Below, piece after piece: positions 27,141 through 36,827 of a DNA stretch of 64,000 nt; the stretch's first letter is position 1, and each line of letters begins with the position of its first letter. The stretch is from assembly GCA_040269895.1 (NCBI GenBank), contig CP158568.1:4616001-4680000 (forward strand), in the 5' to 3' direction. The notes beneath the pieces are model-generated. The model was not told where the DNA came from, did no database searches, and saw nothing but the letters and a program-made list of their open reading frames with translations. The stretch comes from Ancalomicrobiaceae bacterium S20. GTDB lineage: Bacteria; Pseudomonadota; Alphaproteobacteria; Rhizobiales; Ancalomicrobiaceae. The position numbers and the translations under genes were made by a program.

Positions 27141-27371
27141 CCGGATGTGGTGGCGCCGGTGCGCGCTGACTCAACATCTAGCGCAGCGGTCTGCGCGCGG
27201 GCGCCCGCGAAGGCGGTCCGGGTTAAGAGCCTTGTTCCTTAGCGGGACGGGTATGGCGGCGTCGAACTCCAGCCCCGCGGTTGCGGAGACGGCAAGGCAA
27301 AGCCCCGGCGGGCAGGGCCGGCCGGCGCTTGAGGAAAAGGCCAAGAAGCTGTGATGTGCGGCGTCAGGCGG

Positions 27372-28286
27372 TCACTTGACCGCCTGGGTCTGGTTGCCGG
27401 CGCCGTTCTGCGCGGTGCGCGTCACCTTCTCGAGGTCGACGACCACGGTACCGACCATGGTGCGGACCGAGATCTTGACCGGAATATAGAGCCCGACGTC
27501 CGAGGCGAGGCCGAGGGTGACCGACAGGTCCTTGTTCTCGGACATGAACTTGGTGCCCTTGGCGTCCGGCTTGTGGCCGGCGACCGGGATCCAGCGGGCC
27601 GAGCAGGTCACGAACGGACCCGAAATGCCGTCGCGCTTGCCCTCTTCGGATGCCGCGTAGGAGAGCTTGACGTCGTAGCGCGTCCAGCCGTCGAAGACCG
27701 GGAAGCTGCGCTCGCAGACGCTCTCGGGCTTCTGGTCGAGTTTGCGCACCGGCATCAGGATCGCGCTCAGCGGATCGACGATGTTCTTCTGGTGCTCCGG
27801 ACCGATCGGGATGCGGTCCGGCTGCGGCTTGGTCGGCGGCTCGACTTCCATCGCCTTGATCGTGCCGGCGTTCATGGCCAGCACGACCTTCTGGCTCTTG
27901 CGGTCGTCGCGGGCGTCGAGATTGTAGGTGACGGGCAGCGGCTTGCCGTCCTTGATCGCGCCGGTCGACATCGCCTCGCCCTTGGCGGTGACGATCGCCT
28001 TGGCGACGCCGGCGGTGCGATAGCCGACCTTGGCGGTGTAGAGGTCGTTCTGCGTCTTCACGAGCAGATTGGCGCGCGCCAGTTCGATCCCGGCGATGGT
28101 CACCTCGTAGGAGGCCTTCAACTCGCCGTCGGGCTGGGCGTGGGCGGTCGAGGCGGCGCCGGCCGTCGCCGCGGCGGCGATCGCACAAGCGGCGGCGCGG
28201 GCGCGGATCGCGCCTGACGCGGCCGAAGCCCTAACGATCCGGGCGCCTGCTGTCTTCGCGGGGCGGGCCTTCAGAATGCGGACCAC
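27372..28286 (-). CDS. Exported DUF3108 protein (paralogue 1)
   Basis: A 304-residue exported protein of the DUF3108 family, function unknown. The N-terminus has a basic stretch and a hydrophobic signal ending at AHAQ (about residues 20-50). Family landmarks follow: YEVTIAGIELARANL, NIVDPLSAI, CERSFPVFDGWTRYD and CSARWIPVAGHKPD; the two cysteines could form a disulphide. The start is a GTG at 28286, chosen because GGAG lies eight bases upstream and the frame further 5' has no family character. A paralogue lies at 30016-30936 in the same orientation, beyond rpmB and the transporter gene. Confidence 0.8.
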   Translation of the reverse strand: MVRILKARPAKTAGARIVRASAASGAIRARAAACAIAAAATAGAASTAHAQPDGELKASYEVTIAGIELARANLLVKTQNDLYTAKVGYRTAGVAKAIVTAKGEAMSTGAIKDGKPLPVTYNLDARDDRKSQKVVLAMNAGTIKAMEVEPPTKPQPDRIPIGPEHQKNIVDPLSAILMPVRKLDQKPESVCERSFPVFDGWTRYDVKLSYAASEEGKRDGISGPFVTCSARWIPVAGHKPDAKGTKFMSENKDLSVTLGLASDVGLYIPVKISVRTMVGTVVVDLEKVTRTAQNGAGNQTQAVK

Positions 28287-28659
28287 GGACGATCTCCGTT
28301 CAAGCGAGGTCGACGGCTCCGGCGACGACGGTGCAATCCCGAACACTGTTGATCCCGAGACTGCGGCCCCGAGACCGCGGCCCCGAGACTTCGTCAGCCG
28401 GGACGGGCCCGACCACCGAGCGGCTTCGGTACGGGGCCTCTGCGGTCGGGAATCGGCGGGCATCCGGATCGAGCGTCACGCTGCGAGCGGATTAGGACGA
28501 ATGTTTGTCGGGTCGCGCAAGCCGTGTCATTCTACGGTCGTCGATTCCGGGGGACAACGCATGCCATGGCCCCTGGCAGGTTGCCGAAGCCGATCCGCGC
28601 GCGAGGCCGCGCTTGCGGGGATAGCCGTCTGTTGTACGAGCCTGAAATCGCGTGCGGGC

Positions 28660-28688
28660 TTGACGCCGGGCGGGCGCCCGCCTATACG
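28660..28688 (+). promoter_or_regulatory. Sigma-70-type promoter of rpmB
   Basis: TTGACG (28660-28665) and TATACG (28683-28688) are separated by exactly 17 bases. They lie about 95 bases before the rpmB start codon, a good match for a housekeeping promoter. Confidence 0.75.
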
Positions 28689-28724
28689 AACCCAACTTTT
28701 CCGACACCTCGTGAGACGTACGAT

Positions 28725-28759
28725 CCGGTGTCACCGGGCGAGAGCCCGTGCGGACACGG
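28725..28759 (+). promoter_or_regulatory. Structured leader of rpmB with a GNRA tetraloop
   Basis: An outer 7-bp stem with one bulge (28725-28732 with 28753-28759) encloses a 5-bp stem cgggc/gcccg capped by GAGA, a GNRA tetraloop. It sits inside the 5' untranslated region, ending 21 bases before the rpmB ATG, where it could serve ribosomal-protein feedback. Confidence 0.4.
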
Positions 28760-28780
28760 ACGACAAGAAGGACTTTTGCC

Positions 28781-29068
28781 ATGGCTCGGCGCTGCGAACT
28801 GACCGGCAAGGGCGTGCAGACCGGACATAACGTCAGCCACGCCAACAACAAGACCAAGCGGCGCTTCCTGCCGAACCTGGTCAATGTGACGCTGATCTCC
28901 GACTCCCTCGGCCGGAACGTCAAGCTGCGCATCTCGGCGAACGCGCTGCGTTCGGTCGAGCATCGCGGCGGCCTCGACGCGTTCCTGGCGAAGGCGGACG
29001 ATCGTGAGCTGTCGCCGCGCGCGCAGCTCATCAAGCGCGAGATCGCCCAGAAGGCCGCCCAGGCCTGA
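28781..29068 (+). CDS. rpmB: 50S ribosomal protein L28
   Basis: A 95-residue protein starting [29 protein letters not shown], the unmistakable N-terminus of bacterial L28, a small large-subunit protein. The length is typical of alphaproteobacterial L28. The ATG at 28781 follows an AAGAAGGA sequence. It has its own sigma-70-type promoter and a structured leader, and a hairpin 95 bases after the stop may terminate it. Confidence 0.97.
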   Translation: MARRCELTGKGVQTGHNVSHANNKTKRRFLPNLVNVTLISDSLGRNVKLRISANALRSVEHRGGLDAFLAKADDRELSPRAQLIKREIAQKAAQA

Positions 29069-29162
29069 CGAGCGGGCCCGGCGGGCTCTCCCGCCGGCGC
29101 TTCCGGTCCGCGGCTCCTTCTCGAAAGGGGCGGCAGCGGATCGTTCCTCGAAGACTTTCGTG

Positions 29163-29194
29163 AACCGGCTGGATCCCCGCGATCCGGCCGGTTT
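29163..29194 (+). terminator. Hairpin after rpmB
   Basis: A 13-bp stem (29163-29175 with 29181-29193, one non-Watson-Crick pair) ends in TTT. The T-run is short, so this is a probable but weak intrinsic terminator. Confidence 0.5.
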
Positions 29195-29253
29195 GCGCTC
29201 GTCTTCACGTCGCGTGGCCTGTTTTGCCGCGCTTGCATCCGGAGACTGAACCC

Positions 29254-29928
29254 ATGTCCCGTTCTTCTACATCCCGCCTTGGCTTGAATGCGGTGCCGCG
29301 AACGGCACTGCTCGTCGCCGTGGCGGCGATGACCGCCGTGGTCGTCGCCTCCAACGTGCTGGTGCAATATCCCGTCGCGGCCAGGATCGGCCGGATCGAC
29401 CTCGCCGATCTGCTGACCTGGGGCACCTTCTCCTATCCGCTCGCCTTCCTGGTCACCGACCTGACCAATCGGCGCTTCGGCGCGGCGATCGCCCGGCGCG
29501 TCGTCCTCGCCGGCTTCGCGGTCGCGGTCGTGCTGTCGCTGGCGCTGTCCTCGCCGCGCATCGCGATCGCCTCGGGTCTGGCGTTCCTGATCGGCCAGCT
29601 GCTCGACGTAACGCTGTTCGATCGGCTGCGCCGGTCGGTTGCCTGGTGGAAGGCGCCTTTCGTCGGCTCGGTCGCCGGATCGATCACGGATACCGCCGTG
29701 TTCTTCTCGCTCGCCTTCGCGCCGGTGTTCGGCTTCATCGCCGCAAGCGACGCCTTTGCGATCGAGACCGCGCCGTTCCTGGCCGGCCTCGCCTTCGATG
29801 CGCCGCGCTGGATCAGCTGGGCGGTCGCCGACCTCAGTGTGAAGCTCGTCTTCGCGGTCGCGCTGCTGGTGCCCTACCGCCTGATCATGAATGCGCTCTG
29901 GCCGATGCCGGCCGCGCAGACCGCCTGA
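29254..29928 (+). CDS. Queuosine precursor transporter, VUT/YhhQ family
   Basis: A 224-residue integral membrane protein of the DUF165/YhhQ family with about six hydrophobic helices. The motif ADLLTWGTFSYPLAFLVTDLTNRRFG is highly typical. Family members import preQ0/preQ1 for making queuosine in tRNA. The end of this window carries queG, which acts at the last step of the same pathway, but the two genes are over 30 kb apart. The ATG at 29254 has GGAG upstream. No preQ1 riboswitch could be recognised in the 185-base gap after rpmB. Confidence 0.88.
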   Translation: MSRSSTSRLGLNAVPRTALLVAVAAMTAVVVASNVLVQYPVAARIGRIDLADLLTWGTFSYPLAFLVTDLTNRRFGAAIARRVVLAGFAVAVVLSLALSSPRIAIASGLAFLIGQLLDVTLFDRLRRSVAWWKAPFVGSVAGSITDTAVFFSLAFAPVFGFIAASDAFAIETAPFLAGLAFDAPRWISWAVADLSVKLVFAVALLVPYRLIMNALWPMPAAQTA

Positions 29929-29952
29929 TCGGCGCATCCTGCAAAAATGAAG

Positions 29953-29990
29953 AAGCCCGGTGCGGAGGTCATCCGCACCGGGCTTTTCTC
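29953..29990. terminator. Bidirectional terminator between transporter and DUF3108 genes
   Basis: A perfect 14-bp stem (29953-29966 with 29972-29985, arms aagcccggtgcgga/tccgcaccgggctt) is followed by TTTTCTCTTT on the plus strand. On the minus strand it is followed by a T-rich stretch. It serves both convergent genes. Confidence 0.9.
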
Positions 29991-30015
29991 TTTCGATCCG
30001 AGGTCGATCCGAGGC

Positions 30016-30936
30016 TCAGCGCTCGGCGCCGTCGTCGCTGCGGGCGGCCTCGCCGCGGGCCTCGGCCGTGCGCGTTGCGCCGGAGACCTTGAAGCGGCTC
30101 GCGGTCACGACCAGCTTGCCCGACGGCGTGCCGATGACGACCTTGTGCGGGATCAGGATGTTGGTCGAGGCGACCGGCACGAACACGATCGAGAACTCGA
30201 TGTTGCGCTCATACTCGAGCTCGGCCTGCGACAACGGCCGGAAGCCGGCGATCGGGCGATAGGCGACGGCGCAGATCAGCGCCGGGCCCGAGTAGGAGCC
30301 CGGTTCGCCCTTCACCTCGGTCTTGGCGCCATAGATCATGTGCAGGTCGTAGCGCGCCCGGCCGTCGAACACCTTGACCGTGCGATTGCAGACCTCGGCG
30401 CTCAGCGGGTCGCGCGCCTTGCCGGCCGAGATCACGAAGGCGCCGAGCGGATCGACGATGCCGCGCTTGTGCGCGGGCGTGACGGGCGTGCGCCGTTCCC
30501 AGCCGGGGATGCGGATCTCGGAGGCGGAGACGTTGGTCACCGCATTGTTGGCGAGTGCCATCTCGACATGGTTCGGCACCGGGCCGCCCGCGATGTCGAG
30601 CATATAGGCCTTTGGCGAGATCTGGCCGCCGTAGAGGGCGCGACCGGCGGTAGTCGCGGTCGCCTGCCGGTTGGCGATCAGGGCTGCGAGGCCGGTCACC
30701 TGCGCGCCGATCGAGGCGGCATATTCGCCGTTGCGCGCGACGCTGAAGGAGAGCGTGCCGGCGCCGATCGGGAAGCCGCCGATCGTCGCGCCATAGGCGG
30801 CGTCGACAGTCACCTCGGCTGCGCGGGCGGGTGCAGCGCCGGCCATCAGCGTGGCGGCGAGGCCGAGCGCGGCAAGGCCGCGGGCAGCGGTCCGGGACAT
30901 GGGCGAACGAGCGGTCGACATGGTTGTCGGGACCAT
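30016..30936 (-). CDS. Exported DUF3108 protein (paralogue 2)
   Basis: A 306-residue exported protein of the DUF3108 family, paralogous to the gene at 27372-28286. Shared landmarks in the same order are a VTVDAAYGATIGGFPIGAG opening, RGIVDPLGAFV, CNRTVKVFDGRARYDLH and CAVAYRPIAGF. The signal peptide spans about residues 15-40 and ends PARAA. AGGAGG lies 11 bases before the ATG at 30936, which fixes the start. Function is unknown; two copies so close together suggest duplication and divergence of an envelope protein. Confidence 0.8.
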   Translation of the reverse strand: MVPTTMSTARSPMSRTAARGLAALGLAATLMAGAAPARAAEVTVDAAYGATIGGFPIGAGTLSFSVARNGEYAASIGAQVTGLAALIANRQATATTAGRALYGGQISPKAYMLDIAGGPVPNHVEMALANNAVTNVSASEIRIPGWERRTPVTPAHKRGIVDPLGAFVISAGKARDPLSAEVCNRTVKVFDGRARYDLHMIYGAKTEVKGEPGSYSGPALICAVAYRPIAGFRPLSQAELEYERNIEFSIVFVPVASTNILIPHKVVIGTPSGKLVVTASRFKVSGATRTAEARGEAARSDDGAER

Positions 30937-31127
30937 GGCTGTCGAGACCTCCTGGGCCGAGCGGGGGATGGAGCCGGGCGAAAACCCGACGACGCTCCGG
31001 CACCGAATGAATGGACGGCCGCCCGGCGGGCGGTCCCCGATCCTTTGAACAGGATTAACCTTAGCGATCCCTTAATCCGGTACGGATTTCCGGGACTTCG
31101 TCAAGTGCGATGCAGCATGGCGCGGGT

Positions 31128-32216
31128 TCATTCGCCCTGCAACCGGAACCGCAACAGCACGGTGCGCTGGAGCGAGGACTTGTTGTCGTCGGAGATCAGC
31201 GTCAGGATCGTGCCGCCGTCGGGCGCGCGATCGACCGCGAGACCTTCCATGTTGTCGATCTCGCTGCCCATGTCGGCCTCGATCAGCACCTCGCCGTCGA
31301 CGATCCGGCCGGGAAGCAGAGACGCGGCGGGGATGCGCCGCATGCGCATGCGGACGCCGTCCGTCCAGCGGAAGCGGCGTTCGAGCACGAGGAGATCGCC
31401 GGAGGGCAGAAAGGCGGCGTCGGTGATCGAAAAGCCGTCGATGCGGCGGAGCGACAGCCGGCCGGCGTGGGGTCCGCCGACGATCCAGACCGGATGATCG
31501 GGTTCGGTGCCGATCGGCTCCTCGCCGATCAGGACGAGCGCCGGGCCGAGCGGGTGGCCCGCGGGTGCGCAGGCGATCGCCTCGAGGCCGGAATTGAGCT
31601 TGAGGCGCGTGATCTCGGCCGGTATGCCCGGCGCCGGTTGCGGCTTAGCCAGATAGACGTCGTCGAGGCCGCCTGGCGCCGGATAGGCGAGCACGCGGTG
31701 GACCTGCTCGAAGCCGACGAACACCGCCGTGCGGCCGCCGATCCGGCACAGCGCGAAGCTCTCGCTGTCGGAGAGGCGCTTGCCCTCGAAGGGCTTGCCG
31801 TGCTCGTCCAGCAGCGGCGCGGTCTCGGGCGAGCCGATCGTGCCGGTCGGCCGGCCCTTGGCGTCGGTCTCGATCGTAAAGCGCAGCCAGTCGGCCTCGT
31901 CGGAGAGCGTCACCAGCGCGCGGCCGGCGTCGCGGCTCGCGAGCGACGAATAGCCGCCGAAGCGGGAATCGCGGCTCCACAGCACGAGACCGCCGAGCCA
32001 CTCGAGCCTGCCGAAGATCCGGCGGGTCGGATCGCCAGCGGAAAAGCGGTCGAGCGCGCGGGCCTGGACCGCGATCGGGGCGAGACCCGGCTGCCGCGGC
32101 TCGGCGATGGCGTCTTTCGCCAGCGACAGCGGCACGAGCGCGATGACGAGGAGCCGGACCGCCGCGATCAGACGGCGGCGCCGGGATGGCCTCGGCGCGT
32201 CGCGCCGTTCGCTCAT
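31128..32216 (-). CDS. Exported phytase-esterase-like protein
   Basis: A 362-residue protein with a basic N-terminus and signal sequence (about residues 15-38). It matches the esterase-like activity of phytase family (a beta-propeller fold), with landmarks [37 protein letters not shown] and [23 protein letters not shown]. Biochemical function is poorly established for this family. Its ATG at 32216 overlaps the cobT stop as ATGA, so it is translationally coupled to cobT, an arrangement seen in other Hyphomicrobiales. A link to cobaltochelatase is not known. Confidence 0.82.
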   Translation of the reverse strand: MSERRDAPRPSRRRRLIAAVRLLVIALVPLSLAKDAIAEPRQPGLAPIAVQARALDRFSAGDPTRRIFGRLEWLGGLVLWSRDSRFGGYSSLASRDAGRALVTLSDEADWLRFTIETDAKGRPTGTIGSPETAPLLDEHGKPFEGKRLSDSESFALCRIGGRTAVFVGFEQVHRVLAYPAPGGLDDVYLAKPQPAPGIPAEITRLKLNSGLEAIACAPAGHPLGPALVLIGEEPIGTEPDHPVWIVGGPHAGRLSLRRIDGFSITDAAFLPSGDLLVLERRFRWTDGVRMRMRRIPAASLLPGRIVDGEVLIEADMGSEIDNMEGLAVDRAPDGGTILTLISDDNKSSLQRTVLLRFRLQGE

Positions 32217-34129
32217 GCGATGACCTTGCGGACCGAAAGACCGCCGCGCGCGCGGCCGGCGGAGGGTGCGGCGGCGCGTTCCTGCTCGTCGAACAGGGAG
32301 GCGAGCTGCTCGGTCATGGCGCCGGCCAGTTCCTCGGCATCGACGATGGTGACGGCGCGCCGGTAGTAGCGCGTCACGTCGTGGCCGATGCCGATCGCGA
32401 TCAGCTCGACCGGCGAGCGGGTCTCGATCTCCTCGATCACCCAGCGCAGGTGCTTCTCGAGATAGTTGCCCGGGTTCACCGACAGGGTGGAATCGTCGAC
32501 CGGCGCGCCGTCGGAGATCATCATCAGGATGCGCCGGCTCTCGGGCCGGGCGAGCAGCCGGCGATGCGCCCAGTCGAGCGCCTCGCCGTCGATGTTCTCC
32601 TTGAGCAGCCCCTCGCGCATCATCAGGCCGAGGTTGCGCCGGGACCGGCGCCAGGGCGCGTCGGCGGCCTTGTAGACGATGTGGCGCAGATCGTTGAGGC
32701 GGCCCGGCGCGACCGGCTTGCCGGCGGTCAGCCACGCCTCGCGCGACTGGCCGCCCTTCCAGGCGCGCGTCGTGAAGCCGAGGATTTCGACCTTCACGCC
32801 GCAGCGCTCCAGCGTGCGGGCTAGGATATCGGCGCAGGTCGCGGCGACCGTGATCGGGCGGCCGCGCATCGAGCCGGAATTGTCGATCAGGAGCGTCACG
32901 ACCGTGTCGCGGAAGTCGGTGTCCTTCTCACGCTTGAACGACAGCGGATGCATCGGGTCGATCACCACGCGGGTCAACCGCGCGGTGTCGAGCACGCCTT
33001 CTTCCAAGTCGAACTGCCAGGAGCGGTTCTGCTGCGCCATCAGCCGGCGCTGCAGGCGATTGGCGAGCCGCGACACGGCGCCCTGCAGGTGGGCGAGCTG
33101 CTTGTCGAGGAAGCCGCGCAGCCGGTCGAGCTCCTGCTGGTCGCAGAGTTCCTCGGCCGTGACGACCTCGTCGAACTTGGTCGAGAAGACGCGGTAGTCG
33201 CTCTCGGGCGCGCGGTTCGGGAACGGCTGGTCGGGACGGCGGGCCTCGCCGGACTCGTCGCTGTCGGCGGCGTCTTCTTCCATTGCCTCTTCGGCGAAGG
33301 CCTCGGACGTATCGGTCTCGCTCGCTTCCTGCTCCTCGCCTTCGCCCTCCGAGGCCTCGGTCTCGGTCTCCTGGTCGCCTTCCTGCTCCTCGGCGTCGCC
33401 GGGGTTCTGGTCCTCGCTCTGCTCGCCCTGGTCGCCCTGATCTTCTTCCTGGTCGTCGTCCTCGGGCTCGCCGCCGAGTTCGTCGGCCATGTCGAGGGCG
33501 CCGAGCAGGTCGCGAACGGCGTTGGCGAAATCGCGCTGGTTCTCGATCGAGCTCTCCAGCTTGTCGAGCTCGCCGCCGGCCTTCTCCTCGATCCAGTCGC
33601 GCCAGAGCGAGACGAGCTTCTCGGCGCTCTTCGGCGGCGCCTCGCCGGTCAGGCGCTCGCGCACCATCAGTGCGACGGCGTCCTCGAGCGGCGCGTCGGC
33701 GCGGTCGGTGATCTCTTCGTACTGGCCGCGGTGGTAGCGGTCGTCGAGCATGGCGGCGATGTTCTTGGCGACGCCGTCCATGCGGCGGGCGCCGATGCTC
33801 TCGCAGCGCGCCTGTTCGACCGCCTCGAACACCGCGCGGGCATTGCGGCCCTCGGGCAGCAGCGTGCGGTGGACACGGGCATCATGGGCGGCGAGCTTCA
33901 GCGCCATACTGTCGCCGAGGCCGCGGATGATCGCAGCCTCGCGCGCCGAGAGCTTGCGCGGCGGCTCGGGCAGGCGCGCGGTGTCGCCGGTCAGCGACGG
34001 GCGATCGGCGGCGTAGGCGACCTCAAGGTTCGGCCGCTTGGCGATCGCGCGCATGCAGGCGGCGATCGCCTGCTTGAACGGTTCGTTCGGAGCATCCTTG
34101 GCTCCGGCCTTCGGCTTCTGGTTCGACAA
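32213..34129 (-). CDS. cobT: Cobaltochelatase subunit CobT
   Basis: A 638-residue subunit of the aerobic, ATP-dependent cobaltochelatase that inserts cobalt into hydrogenobyrinate a,c-diamide. A helical N-terminal half is followed by a long Glu/Asp-rich linker (about residues 210-300) and a C-terminal von Willebrand A domain with the MIDAS motif LLIDNSGSM. The start codon is a TTG at 34129, the only in-frame start giving the expected N-terminus ([19 protein letters not shown]). A copy of the dispersed repeat lies just upstream, separating it from cobS. The downstream phytase-like gene overlaps its stop. Confidence 0.94.
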   Translation of the reverse strand: MSNQKPKAGAKDAPNEPFKQAIAACMRAIAKRPNLEVAYAADRPSLTGDTARLPEPPRKLSAREAAIIRGLGDSMALKLAAHDARVHRTLLPEGRNARAVFEAVEQARCESIGARRMDGVAKNIAAMLDDRYHRGQYEEITDRADAPLEDAVALMVRERLTGEAPPKSAEKLVSLWRDWIEEKAGGELDKLESSIENQRDFANAVRDLLGALDMADELGGEPEDDDQEEDQGDQGEQSEDQNPGDAEEQEGDQETETEASEGEGEEQEASETDTSEAFAEEAMEEDAADSDESGEARRPDQPFPNRAPESDYRVFSTKFDEVVTAEELCDQQELDRLRGFLDKQLAHLQGAVSRLANRLQRRLMAQQNRSWQFDLEEGVLDTARLTRVVIDPMHPLSFKREKDTDFRDTVVTLLIDNSGSMRGRPITVAATCADILARTLERCGVKVEILGFTTRAWKGGQSREAWLTAGKPVAPGRLNDLRHIVYKAADAPWRRSRRNLGLMMREGLLKENIDGEALDWAHRRLLARPESRRILMMISDGAPVDDSTLSVNPGNYLEKHLRWVIEEIETRSPVELIAIGIGHDVTRYYRRAVTIVDAEELAGAMTEQLASLFDEQERAAAPSAGRARGGLSVRKVIA

Positions 34130-34146
34130 GACCGTCCGTCCAATTC

Positions 34147-34235
34147 GAGCGGCATCCGATCGGATCCCGCTCTCTTGTTCCTGATGACGCAGACCTTTCC
34201 CGATCGGCGCTGTTCGCGCCGGTCGGGCCTTGCTC
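34147..34235. repeat. Dispersed two-hairpin repeat element, copy B
   Basis: This is a diverged copy of the element at 2540-2643. It has gagcggcatccgat, a shortened first hairpin ending ccgctc, a spacer with acgcaga and cctttcc, and a second hairpin cgatcggcgc/gcgccggtcg. The same tail gggccttgctc follows. In the second hairpin the sequence differs from copy A but pairing is kept. It lies in the cobS-cobT gap. Confidence 0.7.
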
Positions 34236-34284
34236 GCATGGCCCGGCCGTATCGGCCGGGCGACCCGTCAGACCCGCAAGCGGC

Positions 34285-35271
34285 TCAGCTCAGCACGACG
34301 TTGACCGCGCTCTCCGGCAGGTCCTTGCCGAAGCAGCGCTGGTAGAACTCGGCGACCTTCGGCCGCTCGGTCTCGTCGCACTTGTTCAGGAAGGTCACGC
34401 GGAAGGCGAAGCCGACGTCGCCGAAGATCTCGGCGTTCTCGGCCCAGGTGATCACCGTACGCGGGCTCATCACGGTCGACAGCTCGCCGCCGATGAAGGC
34501 GTTACGGGTCATGTCGGCGAGGCGGACCATGCGCGACACGACGTCCTTGCCTTCCGGGTTCTGGTAGTGCTTGGCCTTGGCCTGCACGATGTCGACCTCG
34601 CGGTCGTGCGGCAGGTAATTCAGCGAGACAATGATCGACCAGCGGTCCATCTGCGCCTGGTTGATCTGCTGCGTGCCGTGATAGAGGCCCGAGGTGTCGC
34701 CGAGACCGATCGTGTTGGCGGTGGCGAACAGGCGGAACGCCGGGTGGGGCTTGATGACGCGGCTCTGGTCGAGCAGCGTCAGGCGGCCGGAGGACTCCAG
34801 CACGCGCTGGATCACGAACATCACGTCCGGACGGCCGGCGTCGTATTCGTCGAACACGAGCGCGATGTTGTTCTGGTAAGCCCAGGGCAGGATGCCGTCG
34901 CGGAATTCCGTGACCTGCATGCCTTCGCGCACGACGATGGCGTCCTTGCCGATCAGGTCGATACGGCTGATGTGGCTGTCGAGGTTGACGCGCACGCAGG
35001 GCCAGTTCAGACGCGCCGCGACCTGCTCGATATGGGTCGACTTGCCGGTGCCGTGGTAGCCGGTGACCATCACGCGGCGGTTCTTGGCGAAGCCGGCGAG
35101 GATGGCGAGCGTGGTGTCGCGGTCGAACAGATAGTCCGGGTCGAGATCGGGGACGTGCTCGTTACGCTCGGAATAAGCGGGCGCTTCGAGATCGCTGTCG
35201 ATCCCGAACACCTGCCGCACGGAAATCTTCAGATCGGGCAGGCCGTTGTTGGCCTTCTCAGTCGCTACCAT
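34285..35271 (-). CDS. cobS: Cobaltochelatase subunit CobS
   Basis: A 328-residue AAA+ ATPase subunit of the aerobic cobaltochelatase, working with CobT (and CobN, not in this window). Walker A is GYHGTGKST (residues 71-79) and Walker B is VFDEYD (139-144). The ATG at 35271 has GGAGG upstream; the frame continues 5' but without family character. cobS and cobT are in the same orientation with a 155-base gap occupied by the repeat element. The enzyme supports B12 synthesis needed by the ethylmalonyl-CoA mutase of this window. Confidence 0.95.
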   Translation of the reverse strand: MVATEKANNGLPDLKISVRQVFGIDSDLEAPAYSERNEHVPDLDPDYLFDRDTTLAILAGFAKNRRVMVTGYHGTGKSTHIEQVAARLNWPCVRVNLDSHISRIDLIGKDAIVVREGMQVTEFRDGILPWAYQNNIALVFDEYDAGRPDVMFVIQRVLESSGRLTLLDQSRVIKPHPAFRLFATANTIGLGDTSGLYHGTQQINQAQMDRWSIIVSLNYLPHDREVDIVQAKAKHYQNPEGKDVVSRMVRLADMTRNAFIGGELSTVMSPRTVITWAENAEIFGDVGFAFRVTFLNKCDETERPKVAEFYQRCFGKDLPESAVNVVLS

Positions 35272-35621
35272 CTCGCCTCCGTCCCGGCCCGGATCGGGCA
35301 GGGCCTCACTTCGTTCTGCGACGTACGTCCGTCGCGGTGTTGTTACGACGCGCGTCCGTCGCGGTCGCACCACCGGCCTCGCTTCGCGGCGCTGCACTCT
35401 AACCAACCCCTTCCGGCCGCACCAGTTCTGATCACGACGGAAATGCTGCGCCGGCTGCATGGCGGGCAGGGCGAATGCGAGGAGCGGCGCAGGGACGCAG
35501 GGGCGGCGGAGGGGGGCCCCGCAATCTCCGGCGGGGAGCAGTGTCGATGGTCGGGCGCTGCCGTCGAAGGTTTCGCCGTCAGCCGGTCACGTGCAGGGAC
35601 TCGATGCTTGCTGCGCGTTCC
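35272..35621. other. Intergenic region between the J-domain gene and cobS
   Basis: About 350 bases without a gene. A 13-bp direct repeat cgtccgtcgcggt occurs at 35326-35338 and 35353-35365, 27 bases apart, in the likely cobS promoter region. Nothing else stands out. Confidence 0.5.
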
Positions 35622-36245
35622 TCAGCACAGCCCCGCCTGCCGAAGCAGGTTGTAGGCCTCGATCACCTGCTGGAGGCGGCCTTCGGTCGAGCGGTCGCCG
35701 CCGTTGGCGTCGGGGTGGTGGCGCTTCACCAGTTCCTTGTAGCGGGTCTTGATGTCCTGCGCGGTGGCGGTTTCCGGCAGGTCCATGGTCTCCAGCGCGC
35801 GCGCTTCGAGCCGCTTCAGCTTGCGGCGCGGCTCGGGCACGGCTTCGGCACGGAAGCGCCGGGCGCGGAAGTAGAGCCGCGCCGAAGCCGCCTGTCGGGC
35901 CCAGGAGGCGCGCTCCTCGGTTACATCCTCGGCGCGGCGCGGGCCGGCGCCGGGGTTCATGCCCATGGCCCAGGTCGGCCGATGACCGGTCGCGGCGTCC
36001 TTCTGGTAGGCCGCGACGGCATCCTCGGGGAGACCGGAGAAGTAGTTGTAGGTCTTGTTGTACAGCCGGACGTGGTCCATGCAGAATTTGTAATACTCAC
36101 CCTCCCGGTGCCGCCCCTTCGGCGCCGGGTGAGTGCCCGCGTTCTCGCATCCTTCCCATTCGCACGGAGGCTCCTGATCGCGCAGGATTTTCTCGACGTC
36201 GGGCTTGATGCGGATGCGGTCGAACAGTTTTGAATCGAGTTTCAT
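35622..36245 (-). CDS. J-domain (DnaJ-like) co-chaperone, C-terminal J domain
   Basis: A 207-residue protein whose J domain is at the C-terminus (about residues 145-205, with the HPD motif in RHHPDANGG that stimulates DnaK). The N-terminal part contains C-x4-C (CEWEGCENAG) and a FCMDHVRLYN segment, perhaps a small metal site. This J protein beside cobS/cobT and bolA is a fixed gene order in Hyphomicrobiales. The ATG at 36245 gives the expected N-terminus MKLDSKLFDRIRIKPD. It is divergent from bolA. Confidence 0.88.
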   Translation of the reverse strand: MKLDSKLFDRIRIKPDVEKILRDQEPPCEWEGCENAGTHPAPKGRHREGEYYKFCMDHVRLYNKTYNYFSGLPEDAVAAYQKDAATGHRPTWAMGMNPGAGPRRAEDVTEERASWARQAASARLYFRARRFRAEAVPEPRRKLKRLEARALETMDLPETATAQDIKTRYKELVKRHHPDANGGDRSTEGRLQQVIEAYNLLRQAGLC

Positions 36246-36464
36246 CGCGCGGAGTATGGGTGCTTCGGGGAGGGGGGACAAGGCGCCCGGCCGGCATGTC
36301 GGCTTTCACCCCGCCTGCGGTCGATCGCCCCTTGCCATCTGCATTGCTGCCCTATTCCGGTGCGCCGGAGCGGGGCTTGTGTCGTTTCGCCCGGCGCCTT
36401 ATCCCTCCTGCCTGGAGCGGGCCAGCTCGAGGCGGGCCGGCTCGACCCAGGAACGGGGCACGCC

Positions 36465-36725
36465 ATGGTCTATCGCGAACGTATCATCGCCAAGTTGACC
36501 GAAGCCTTCCATCCGGCCGAGCTGGAGGTGATCGACGATTCCGGCAAGCATGCCGGTCACGGCGGCCATCATCCCGAGGGCGAGACGCATTTCACCGTGC
36601 GGATCGCGGCGGAGGCGTTCCGCGACACGACGCGGCTCGCCCGGCACCGGATGATCAACGAGGCCTTGAAGGCGGAACTCGCCGAGCGGGTTCATGCGTT
36701 GGCGATCGAGGCCGACCCGGCCTGA
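36465..36725 (+). CDS. BolA-family protein
   Basis: An 86-residue BolA-type protein. The class II KH-like fold is visible in IIAKLTEAFHPAELEVIDDSGKH, and the conserved C-terminal pattern in RLARHRMINEALKAELAERVHALAI. An HAGHGGHH segment supplies histidines for Fe-S ligation with a monothiol glutaredoxin partner. BolA proteins act in iron-sulphur trafficking and stress morphology. The start is the ATG at 36465. It is divergent from the J-domain gene and followed 102 bases later by cysQ. Confidence 0.92.
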   Translation: MVYRERIIAKLTEAFHPAELEVIDDSGKHAGHGGHHPEGETHFTVRIAAEAFRDTTRLARHRMINEALKAELAERVHALAIEADPA

Positions 36726-36827
36726 TCGCCTCGGCGACGCGCGGAACGCCTGACGACGGGGGCGAGCATCCCCATATAGCGAAGAGCGGCCGTCCCGTTA
36801 TCCGAAGGCGGCCCCGGACGGTGTGAG

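Larger units (their letters stand above)
25997..27371. other. 1.37-kb gene-free region with GANTC island and internal duplication
   Basis: No frame here has a plausible protein; open frames are short, Arg/Ser-rich and mutually overlapping. The part before about 26350 should contain the helicase promoter. The part from 26357 to 26629 holds 13 GANTC sites. Two diverged blocks repeat the order GGTAAAT, ACGAATC, TTTGTTCTCG. Short motifs recur, including TTCGTTCACGGC (twice), GTTAACGA (twice) and AGATCTGG (twice). No DnaA box or tRNA was seen. Confidence 0.6.
28287..28780. other. Divergent region between DUF3108 gene and rpmB
   Basis: About 490 bases without a gene, holding the rpmB promoter (28660-28688) and a structured rpmB leader (28725-28759). 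An unsupported open frame across the left part is not considered coding. Confidence 0.55.

Noticed and set aside
25997-27371. Chromosomal replication origin at the GANTC island
   Set aside because: No DnaA boxes, no AT-rich unwinding tract and none of the usual origin neighbours (hemE, dnaA, parAB) are present. A regulatory or methylation role is more economical.
29069-29253. preQ1 riboswitch upstream of the queuosine-precursor transporter
   Set aside because: The expected compact pseudoknot with a C-rich loop and A-rich tail could not be found; the only structure is the hairpin after rpmB.
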